Shown here piece after piece: positions 1 through 5,482 of a DNA stretch of 7,016 nucleotides (its first letter is position 1; the number at the start of each line of letters is the position of its first letter). The translations under genes were made by a program, and so were the position numbers. Origin of the DNA: Porticoccaceae bacterium. Its GTDB lineage: Bacteria > Pseudomonadota > Gammaproteobacteria > Pseudomonadales > Porticoccaceae. The stretch spans positions 1 to 7,016 of the forward strand of contig JAPKCN010000100.1 of assembly GCA_028822945.1 (NCBI GenBank), read 5' to 3'. The notes under the pieces are model-generated. The model made no database searches, was not told the DNA's origin, and was given only the letters and a program-made list of their open reading frames with translations.

Positions 1-16
1 AAAAAACAATGACCAC

Positions 17-22
17 TATAGT
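17..22 (+). promoter_or_regulatory. Possible -10 element for the yciH operon
   Basis: The hexamer TATAGT matches the sigma-70 -10 consensus at five of six positions and would start a transcript about 40 nt before the yciH start codon. The matching -35 box would lie outside the window, so the promoter cannot be confirmed. This is the only promoter-like signal visible ahead of the three-gene operon. It rests on motif matching alone. Confidence 0.2.
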
Positions 23-68
23 ATGCCTTGGCAATTCATCCATTTATCTAGCGACACGGACAACCTCT

Positions 69-395
69 ATGGGCAACTCCAGACTGGTCTACTCGACCGA
101 TACCGGCCGCATCCCTGCAACCCCTGACAGCCGTGACGAATCTCGCGAGAGTGGCGACGGTACCATTATAATCAGTCGGCAAAGCAAGGGCCGTAAGGGC
201 AAGGGAGTTACGTTAATTAGCGGTTTCCAGTTGCCCGCAAGCGAGTTGAAGCAGTTAGCAAAAACCCTCAAACAAAACTGTAACAGCGGCGGCACGATCA
301 AAGATTCGCATATCGAAATACAGGGCGATCACCGCGAATACTTAGTTCTCACTCTGCAACAACTCGGCTTTACGACTAAACGAAGCGGAGGGTAA
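69..395 (+). CDS. yciH: YciH, SUI1/eIF1-family translation factor
   Basis: This is a 108-residue homologue of eukaryotic eIF1 (SUI1 fold), a small cytoplasmic protein thought to bind the 30S ribosomal subunit and affect initiation-complex fidelity or stress repression of translation. The family hallmarks are visible: the N-terminal NSRLVYSTDTGRI segment (residues 3-15), the basic loop GRKGKGVTLISG (41-52), GGTIKD (74-79) and IEIQGD (82-87), ending in Gly-Gly. The start at 69 gives the same length as E. coli YciH as I recall it. An in-frame ATG at 9 would add 20 residues unlike the family, so it was rejected. The ribosome-binding site is weak (CGGA, about 8 nt upstream). The gene ends 2 nt before the S9 peptidase gene, whose Shine-Dalgarno lies in the last yciH codons, so the two are probably translationally coupled. 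Confidence 0.93.
   Translation: MGNSRLVYSTDTGRIPATPDSRDESRESGDGTIIISRQSKGRKGKGVTLISGFQLPASELKQLAKTLKQNCNSGGTIKDSHIEIQGDHREYLVLTLQQLGFTTKRSGG
387..391 (+). promoter_or_regulatory. Ribosome-binding site of the S9 peptidase inside the yciH C-terminus
   Basis: GGAGG lies 6 nt ahead of the ATG at 398 and is formed by the two terminal glycine codons of yciH (GGA GGG TAA). It is a near-perfect Shine-Dalgarno and fixes the start of the peptidase gene. Because it is covered by ribosomes finishing yciH, translation of the two genes should be linked. Confidence 0.75.
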
Positions 396-397
396 TT

Positions 398-2413
398 ATG
401 GCCTACGAACAGAACAAACTATCGCGGCCCTGCGGTTCCTGGCCATCTCCCATTAGTGCCGAGTTAGTCACTCGGGCGGCCCCGGCGCTCAATTTCGTAA
501 GCGCCGACGACGATAGTCTCTACTGGGTAGAAAGTCGTCCATGGGATGGCGGGCGCAATGTCATCATGCGTAAAACCTCCAATGACGATGCCTATGATTT
601 GCTCGCCAATCCCTTTAGTCACCAGAGTCGGGTGCATGAATATGGTGGTTGTGCCTACGCTGTGCATCGCGATCAGTTATATTTTGTCAACGCCCAAGAT
701 CAGCGTATCTATGCTCTAACTATGCCGATGCTAAACTCTAACGGCTGTACGCAGACCCCTCGTCCGCTAACCCCGGAGGGAACTTGGCGCTTCGCCGACC
801 TCATAGTTGACCCAGCGCGACGTCGGCTGATCGCCGTTGGCGAGCGCACTCGAGAAGGCAATGAGCCCGAGAACATGCTGGTGGCAATTAGTCTGCAAAC
901 TGGTATGGATGGTGCGCCCAACGGCGATCCTGTAAAAGTCTTAATTGACGGCGCTGATTTTTTCGCCTATCCGCGCCTGAGTCCAGATGGCCGTTCACTC
1001 TGTTGGATCCAGTGGCACCATCCGCAAATGCCCTGGGACGGCACCGAATTGTGGCAGGCAAAACTCGGTAATGGGGGTATGCCAGAAGAGAGTCTGCGGG
1101 TTGCCGGTGGCTCAGCCGAAGCTATTATGCAGCCTCAATGGTCACCTAATGGCGATCTTTTTTATGTCTCAGATCGCTCTAACTGGTGGAATATTTATCG
1201 CCTAGACAGCGATCAAAGTCAGCAAAAAACGCAACCTGTGCTGGCTATGTCGGCTGAGTTTGCCGGCCCATTATGGCAACTGGGTGCCTGTTACTTTGAT
1301 TTTATTGATGCCCAGACGATTGGCTGCCTGTGGACCGAAGCAGGCATCTGGCAGGCCGCTACAATCGACATTGCTAGTGGCCAACTGACCAATTTTATCA
1401 GCCCCTATAACAGTTTTCACAGCGCCTGCTGCTGGCGCGGTCAATTAATATGCATCGCCGCAAATGCCTATTCTGGCCAACGTCTCATAGCATTACAGCC
1501 ACTTCCGGAACCACGCGCAACTGACTCAGAGACTTTGCAGACGGTCTACTCTCCACGGTGCGATGAAGATCATCAAACCGACATGGTAAAAACCAGTCTC
1601 ACTCCCGCCGATCTATCGTCGCCACAGTCGTTACTATTTAAAAGCGCCGATGGCACCCTCGTCCAGGGATTTTATTATCCTCCCACCAACGCAGTTTACA
1701 CTGTCCCCGAGAATGAATCTGCACCGTTAATCTTAATTTGCCACGGTGGACCCACAAGCGCCAGCGGCACGGCATACAATCTTAAAATCCAGTATTGGAC
1801 TAGCCGCGGTTTTGGAGTTTTTGACCTCAACTATCGAGGCAGCAGCGGCTTTGGCCGCGACTTCCGACAGGCTTTACAACAGCGCTGGGGGTTAGCCGAC
1901 GTCGAAGACACAGGTTATGCCGTTCGCCACCTCGCCGCCCAAGGATTAATAGACCCGCTACGCTGTATCATTCGCGGCAGCAGTGCTGGCGGCTATACGG
2001 TCCTAGCGGCATTGACCTTTAGCGATACCTTTAAGGCCGGTGCCAGTTTATATGGTATCGGAGATCTAGAAATACTTGCGACCGATACTCATAAATTCGA
2101 ATCACGCTACCTGAATAATCTGGTCGGCCCTTACCCAGAGGCCCGCGAACGCTACCGCATGCGCTCGCCGATGCATCACGCCGATCGACTAGATTGCCCA
2201 GTGATCTTTTTTCAAGGCCTACAAGATCGTGTCGTACCACCCAATCAAGCCCAGCTTATGGCTGATGCGCTTAGATCAAAAGGTATTCGTGTCGAACATG
2301 TAACCTTTCCCGAAGAGGGCCATGGTTTTCGACAGGCGGCAAATATCATTGTCGTTTTGGAGACCGAACTGGCCTTCTATGCCGAGGTCTTTGACCTTAA
2401 AAGTGCCACATAA
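398..2413 (+). CDS. S9-family prolyl oligopeptidase-like serine peptidase
   Basis: This is a 671-residue two-domain serine peptidase of the dipeptidyl aminopeptidase/acylaminoacyl-peptidase type (COG1506, S9C-like). Residues 1 to about 430 look like the beta-propeller that restricts access to short peptides: VHEYGG at 79-84 and propeller-blade motifs SPDG (195-198) and SPNG (249-252). The alpha/beta-hydrolase domain follows. It has the oxyanion motif HGGP (449-452), the nucleophile elbow GSSAGG (527-532, Ser529), Asp610 in QGLQDR and His642 in GHGF, with normal family spacing, so the enzyme should be active. No signal peptide or membrane segment is seen, so it is probably cytoplasmic and degrades oligopeptides or removes N-terminal residues. 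The real substrate cannot be told from sequence. It sits between yciH (2-nt gap) and greB (1-nt gap), so it is cotranscribed. A strong GGAGG site supports the start. Confidence 0.93.
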   Translation: MAYEQNKLSRPCGSWPSPISAELVTRAAPALNFVSADDDSLYWVESRPWDGGRNVIMRKTSNDDAYDLLANPFSHQSRVHEYGGCAYAVHRDQLYFVNAQDQRIYALTMPMLNSNGCTQTPRPLTPEGTWRFADLIVDPARRRLIAVGERTREGNEPENMLVAISLQTGMDGAPNGDPVKVLIDGADFFAYPRLSPDGRSLCWIQWHHPQMPWDGTELWQAKLGNGGMPEESLRVAGGSAEAIMQPQWSPNGDLFYVSDRSNWWNIYRLDSDQSQQKTQPVLAMSAEFAGPLWQLGACYFDFIDAQTIGCLWTEAGIWQAATIDIASGQLTNFISPYNSFHSACCWRGQLICIAANAYSGQRLIALQPLPEPRATDSETLQTVYSPRCDEDHQTDMVKTSLTPADLSSPQSLLFKSADGTLVQGFYYPPTNAVYTVPENESAPLILICHGGPTSASGTAYNLKIQYWTSRGFGVFDLNYRGSSGFGRDFRQALQQRWGLADVEDTGYAVRHLAAQGLIDPLRCIIRGSSAGGYTVLAALTFSDTFKAGASLYGIGDLEILATDTHKFESRYLNNLVGPYPEARERYRMRSPMHHADRLDCPVIFFQGLQDRVVPPNQAQLMADALRSKGIRVEHVTFPEEGHGFRQAANIIVVLETELAFYAEVFDLKSAT

Positions 2414-2414
2414 C

Positions 2415-2909
2415 ATGTCGCGCTATAGGCCACCTCGAGCCAAAAGTTCACCATATATTACCGGCGATGGCGCGCGCGCATTACGCGCCGAACTGCAGCA
2501 ATTGTGGAAAGTCGAGCGTCCCGAAGTGACTCATGTAGTCCACGAAGCGGCGAAAAATGGAGACCGCTCAGAAAATGGTGACTATATATACGGCAAGCGC
2601 CGTTTGCGTGAAATTGATAGCAGGGTGCGCTATTTGACTCAACGCATAGATAAGGCCGTGATCGTCGAAGATCCGCCACGCGACCCAGCAAAAATATTTT
2701 TTGCTGCCTGGGTAGAGGTCGAGGACCCGTCGGGGAAATCCCATCAGTATCGTTTAGTCGGCGCCGATGAAATCAATTCGCAACAAAACTTTATCAGTAT
2801 TGACTCGCCAATTGCCAGAGCACTATTGGGCAAGGCCATCGATGATGTCGTCGACGTCATGACGCCGGCCGGCATGCGCGAGCTCACGATTACCGACATT
2901 CACTATTAG
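2415..2909 (+). CDS. greB: GreB transcript cleavage factor
   Basis: GreB inserts its coiled coil into the secondary channel of RNA polymerase and stimulates cleavage of backtracked RNA, rescuing stalled elongation complexes. The 164-residue product has the expected parts. The N-terminal coiled coil spans roughly residues 16-85 and includes WKVERPEVT (31-39) and the tip GDRSEN (49-54) with acidic Asp50 and Glu53. It is followed by the GreB-type stretch KRRLREID (61-68). The C-terminal FKBP-like domain runs from about 88 to 164 and includes SIDSPIARALLGK. The chosen ATG lies 1 nt after the peptidase stop and gives MSRYRPP, a start I recall from many GreB proteins. A longer in-frame reading from 2322 would run inside the peptidase gene and was rejected. 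No Shine-Dalgarno is visible nearby, so translation probably depends on reinitiation after the peptidase. A Gly follows SEN where E. coli has Ala. Confidence 0.95.
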   Translation: MSRYRPPRAKSSPYITGDGARALRAELQQLWKVERPEVTHVVHEAAKNGDRSENGDYIYGKRRLREIDSRVRYLTQRIDKAVIVEDPPRDPAKIFFAAWVEVEDPSGKSHQYRLVGADEINSQQNFISIDSPIARALLGKAIDDVVDVMTPAGMRELTITDIHY

Positions 2910-2922
2910 CCGCGCTAAGCTC

Positions 2923-2939
2923 GAGGCTCAGTTTGCCTC
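2923..2939. terminator. Weak inverted repeat between convergent greB and pdxH
   Basis: GAGGC and GCCTC form a perfect 5-bp stem around a 7-nt loop in the 28-nt convergent gap, and the right arm overlaps the pdxH stop codon. No T-run follows on either strand, so a standard intrinsic terminator is not supported. It may be a weak or Rho-assisted bidirectional stop, or chance. It is the only terminator-like structure where the two operons meet. Confidence 0.2.
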
Positions 2940-3609
2940 AGGGAGACAGTCGCTCAAGCTGCCACGGGCTTTGGTTCTCCCCTTTGCCGCCAGTACTCGC
3001 CTCATCATCCTGGCGGGAGTAACGTAAGCGATCGTGAAGGCGATGCTCACCGCCCTGCCAAAACTCAACTATGCGCGGCGTCACCCGGTAGCCGCCCCAA
3101 AAGTCCGGCAGTGGTATATCGCCCCCGCCAAAGCGCTCTATCACCGCCTGATATTGCAACTCTAAGGTCTGGCGAGACGCTATTGGGGTACTTTGCTGCG
3201 ATGTCCATGCCGCTATTTGACTGGCGCGCGGACGCTTCCGAAAATATTCGGCTACCACGTCGCGCGAAAGTGGCATAGCGCACCCATCAACAATCACCTG
3301 ACGCTCCAGCGCGAGCCAACAAAAATGCAAACTAGTATGTGCATTAGAGGCTAATTCGGTGGCCTTCCGGCTACCCAAATTGGTGTAAAATATAAAGCCG
3401 CCTGCATCGCAACCCTTCAGCAGTACCATCCGCTGGGATGGCCGCCCGTCGAGGGTAGCTGTGGCAACCGACATGGCCGTAGGATCGGGTAAATCGGCGG
3501 CAATCGCATCTTTTAACCAGAGATTAAACTGCGTGGTAGGATCGGCCAAAAGTGACGCTCGGGTCATACTTGCGTAGCGATATTCGCGCCGATTATCCTG
3601 AATGCTCAT
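2938..3609 (-). CDS. pdxH: Pyridoxine/pyridoxamine 5'-phosphate oxidase
   Basis: PdxH is the FMN-dependent cytoplasmic oxidase that converts pyridoxine or pyridoxamine 5'-phosphate to pyridoxal 5'-phosphate, the last step of vitamin B6 cofactor synthesis and salvage. The 223 residues cover the whole family, close to the 218 I recall for E. coli. Visible signatures are RREY (7-10), DPTAM (42-46), QRMVLLK (59-65), the FMN-phosphate region FYTNLGSRKA (74-83), LERQV (101-105), SQIAAW (130-135), FWGGYRV (170-176) and FWQGGEHRLHDR (183-194). The C-terminus carries an extra polar stretch of about eight residues (around 203-213) before the conserved WQLERLSP end, probably a surface loop. A strong AAGGAG site 8 nt upstream supports the ATG. 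The gene is last in a - strand cluster, starting 2 nt after a small coupled ORF. No convincing private promoter was found. Confidence 0.96.
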   Translation of the reverse strand: MSIQDNRREYRYASMTRASLLADPTTQFNLWLKDAIAADLPDPTAMSVATATLDGRPSQRMVLLKGCDAGGFIFYTNLGSRKATELASNAHTSLHFCWLALERQVIVDGCAMPLSRDVVAEYFRKRPRASQIAAWTSQQSTPIASRQTLELQYQAVIERFGGGDIPLPDFWGGYRVTPRIVEFWQGGEHRLHDRLRYSRQDDEASTGGKGENQSPWQLERLSP

Positions 3610-3611
3610 AG

Positions 3612-3734
3612 TCAGCGCTCCTTTTTAGTACTCATACCGATTTGATGACGCTGCCGCCATTTATTTATGCCGCCACCAAACGCTACAATATGGTCTGTGA
3701 TCGGTTCGCTAAACAACCCCATCGATCGCAGCAT
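3612..3734 (-). CDS. Candidate 40-residue small protein coupled to SDR and pdxH
   Basis: This reading frame fills the gap between the SDR and pdxH genes. Its ATG overlaps the SDR stop as TGATG, a classic reinitiation arrangement, and its own TGA lies 2 nt before the pdxH ATG. The product starts MLRSMGLFSEPITDH, continues with a glycine-rich IVAFGGGINKW (residues 16-26) and ends in a basic tail with the last residues KKER. It is basic, has one Trp, no Cys, no transmembrane segment and no signal peptide. I do not recognise it. The pdxH Shine-Dalgarno is formed by its AAG GAG codons, so ribosomes finishing it would be placed for pdxH. It could be a real small protein, a leader-type coupling ORF, or a chance frame, since 40 open codons alone are weak evidence. 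The exact junctions on both sides are the main support. Confidence 0.4.
   Translation of the reverse strand: MLRSMGLFSEPITDHIVAFGGGINKWRQRHQIGMSTKKER
3618..3623 (-). promoter_or_regulatory. pdxH ribosome-binding site within the small ORF
   Basis: On the - strand AAGGAG stands 8 nt before the pdxH ATG at 3609. It is a full-strength Shine-Dalgarno and confirms the pdxH start. It lies in the final codons of the 40-residue ORF. Confidence 0.8.
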
Positions 3735-4501
3735 CACAAATTGCCCAAACTGTGGGCACCATCGACCGGCAGCGCTACGCCATTAACGTAACTACCGGCA
3801 TCGCTGGCCAAAAGTAAAAAGGGTGCCGCCAGCTCTTCCATGCGACCCATACGTTGCGCTGGCATCGCTGCAATATAGGTGCCACCTGCAGGCGTAGTGA
3901 AATAACCCTCGGTCATCTCAGTTGGAAAATATCCCGGGCACAGAGCGTTGACGCGAATATTTTTCCGCGCCCACTCAAGCGCCAATGAACGCGTCAAGTG
4001 AATGACTGCCGCCTTCGATGCCCCATAACTCGATTGTGAAATCGACACGCGCTGCCCGAGAATTGATGCTGTATTGACGATACTACCCGACACTCCGGCC
4101 GCCATCATTCGTCTTCCGGCCTCGGTAGCCACTCGCCACACGCCCTTAAGGTTAGTATCCATAATCCTGTCCCAGCTTGCCTCGTCGATCTCACAAGCTA
4201 ATTTTGGATCTGCTACACCGGCATTATTGGATACCACCGTGACCGTACCAAAATGCTCTTCCGCTTGATCAAATACACTTTTTACCGATGCGCCATCGGT
4301 CACATCTACGGCTACTGCAATGGCGTCGCCGCCCTCTACTTGAATCCCATTGACCAGTTGTTTGAGCCGATCTATCCGTCGCGCTGCAACCACAACTCGG
4401 GCGCCCTGGGTGGCCATGAGTTTCGCAAAATAGGCCCCGAAGCCGCTAGACGCGCCGGTCACCAATGCAACTTTACCGTGCATATCAAATTCCGCTTGCA
4501 T
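3734..4501 (-). CDS. Classical short-chain dehydrogenase/reductase (SDR)
   Basis: This is a 255-residue classical SDR with a Rossmann fold that oxidises or reduces an alcohol/ketone with NAD(P)(H) in the cytoplasm. Visible features are the cofactor loop TGASSGFG (15-22), the end of strand beta-2 AARR (39-42), NNAG (92-95), and the full catalytic tetrad Asn117, Ser146, Tyr159 and Lys163 in YGASK, followed by PG (189-190) and the usual C-terminal NGVALPVDG. Arg41/Arg42 in place of an acidic residue suggest a preference for NADP(H), by inference. It resembles FabG and 3-hydroxyacyl or xenobiotic-type SDRs, but the substrate cannot be assigned. A GGGGGGAG ribosome-binding site (4509-4516) lies 7 nt upstream of the ATG. 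It follows the histidine-phosphatase gene by 35 nt and probably shares its transcript, and its stop overlaps the start of a 40-codon ORF. Confidence 0.93.
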   Translation of the reverse strand: MQAEFDMHGKVALVTGASSGFGAYFAKLMATQGARVVVAARRIDRLKQLVNGIQVEGGDAIAVAVDVTDGASVKSVFDQAEEHFGTVTVVSNNAGVADPKLACEIDEASWDRIMDTNLKGVWRVATEAGRRMMAAGVSGSIVNTASILGQRVSISQSSYGASKAAVIHLTRSLALEWARKNIRVNALCPGYFPTEMTEGYFTTPAGGTYIAAMPAQRMGRMEELAAPFLLLASDAGSYVNGVALPVDGAHSLGNL

Positions 4502-4536
4502 GATCTCACTCCCCCCTAATTTAGCCTGCGACGATC

Positions 4537-5229
4537 TTACCCAAAGGTCACATACTGTGCCAATTCTGTAGTTTCGAGATGCGGTACAGCGTTAAATTCA
4601 GTTAAATTTATTTTGCGATTATTATAAAAATACCGACTTATACCAGTGTTCTTAGACTGTAAATTTAGATCAAAGATACTCTCCACTGGAGCATTTAACA
4701 CCTGCCCCATAAAAGTACTGTTCGATCCGCCTGAGCCGATCGCCAGAACCACTTCACCACTCTTTGCTAGTGCCTGAATTTGCTCACGTGCGTCGCGCAC
4801 CCGGCGACTAAAACATTGCCAGGTTTCCGCGACGTCGTAGATCTGATCCCGACCCCAGGCGCTCAGAGCTACACGCAATAGGCGAAAGTGTTTTTGCTTA
4901 TTCACCGGATCAGCTACCAAATCGGCGATCAGCGGATGATCTGGCATCTGTGCCACAAATGCCTGCATTAGATCGACAAAATTGTACTCATTTAACCCCG
5001 ACAATACTGTCCGTCGGCTGCCATCGCACTGCATGCCATCGCAAATACCATCCAATGTCTGGTGGTGTCTATGCATGTCGCCGACAATCGCGCGGTCGAA
5101 TTGAATCCCCCGCTGGAGCAGGTATTCCCCCAACCAATGCGCTTGACGCACTCCCAATTCCGATAACTGGTCGTAATTGGCTGCGCCAAAAGATGCCTGC
5201 GCATGCCGCACCAAAAATAGCTCGCTCAT
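4537..5229 (-). CDS. Histidine phosphatase family protein lacking the second His
   Basis: This is a 230-residue protein of the phosphoglycerate mutase/acid phosphatase superfamily, in which an active-site His is transiently phosphorylated. Present are the N-terminal motif VRHAQASFG (7-15; Arg8, nucleophile His9), Arg54 in GDMHRHHQT (50-58), and the probable proton-donor Glu81 in LNEYNF. The region that normally reads like 'vvsHGg' is VLAIGSGGS (161-169), with Ser166 where the second phosphate-binding His is expected. The C-terminus has a family-like FNAVPHLE ending. From memory, related proteobacterial proteins also carry 'SGG' here, so this may mark a subfamily rather than damage. Substrate is unknown; broad phosphatase or reduced catalytic activity are both possible. 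A GGAG site 7 nt upstream supports the start. It leads the cluster that continues with the SDR gene 35 nt downstream. Confidence 0.88.
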   Translation of the reverse strand: MSELFLVRHAQASFGAANYDQLSELGVRQAHWLGEYLLQRGIQFDRAIVGDMHRHHQTLDGICDGMQCDGSRRTVLSGLNEYNFVDLMQAFVAQMPDHPLIADLVADPVNKQKHFRLLRVALSAWGRDQIYDVAETWQCFSRRVRDAREQIQALAKSGEVVLAIGSGGSNSTFMGQVLNAPVESIFDLNLQSKNTGISRYFYNNRKINLTEFNAVPHLETTELAQYVTFG

Positions 5230-5394
5230 AGTCTATCTCCATCCCATCATTGCCACTCGCAGCGCATCGCCCAAACCGCGACAAAAAAATGGCATTCTAG
5301 GGACGCATATTAGCGCTGCATTCACCTACATGCATGGTCTTTTAACGCGTCGTGTAAATTCATTTTGGCTCTCGACGCTACCGACAATTGCGAT

Positions 5395-5403
5395 TGGTAC
5401 AAT
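5395..5403 (+). promoter_or_regulatory. Possible extended -10 promoter upstream of deaD
   Basis: TGGTACAAT combines the extended -10 TGn element with a -10 hexamer matching consensus at five of six positions. No good -35 is seen at normal spacing. A start near 5410 would give a leader of about 70 nt that includes the whole inverted repeat at 5419-5445. It is an alternative to the promoter just downstream. Confidence 0.3.
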
Positions 5404-5410
5404 AGATGCT

Positions 5411-5438
5411 TTAATAGCGCCGCGGATAGCCGTATAAT
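5411..5438 (+). promoter_or_regulatory. Probable sigma-70 promoter of deaD
   Basis: A perfect -10 hexamer TATAAT (5433-5438) lies 16 nt after TTAATA (5411-5416), which matches the -35 consensus at four of six positions. The predicted start is near 5445, giving a leader of about 38 nt. The segment after the -10 (CTGCGGCC) is GC-rich, a feature linked in enterobacteria with negative control by ppGpp/DksA. The -10 is overlapped by an inverted repeat. Confidence 0.5.
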
Positions 5439-5445
5439 CTGCGGC
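5419..5445. repeat. Inverted repeat covering the deaD -10 element
   Basis: GCCGCGGAT (5419-5427) and ATCTGCGGC (5437-5445) are reverse complements at eight of nine positions, the exception being a G:T pair, separated by nine bases. The repeat spans TATAAT at 5433-5438. As DNA it could be an operator. As RNA, if transcription starts upstream near 5410, it would fold into a stable leader hairpin. The sequence cannot decide between these. Confidence 0.45.
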
Positions 5446-5482
5446 CTTCCCACTATGGGCTCACGCCCTGCCACAGGATCCT

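Noticed and set aside
9..68. N-terminal extension of YciH from an in-frame ATG at 9
   Set aside because: The added 20 residues do not resemble the family, and the ATG at 69 gives the expected 108-residue length and the conserved NSRLVYST start.
2322..2414. Longer greB start inside the peptidase gene
   Set aside because: The extra 31 residues are a shadow of the peptidase C-terminus, which includes the catalytic His642; the ATG at 2415 gives a normal GreB N-terminus.
4253..4519. 88-residue + strand frame antisense to the SDR start
   Set aside because: It covers the SDR cofactor-binding loop codons on the other strand and matches no family; it is a shadow frame.
5280..5300. T-run on the - strand (plus-strand A7 near 5283) as a terminator or attenuator before the phosphatase gene
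   Set aside because: No GC-rich stem directly precedes the T-run. A TAGAAT hexamer next to it lacks a matching -35, so neither a terminator nor a promoter is supported.
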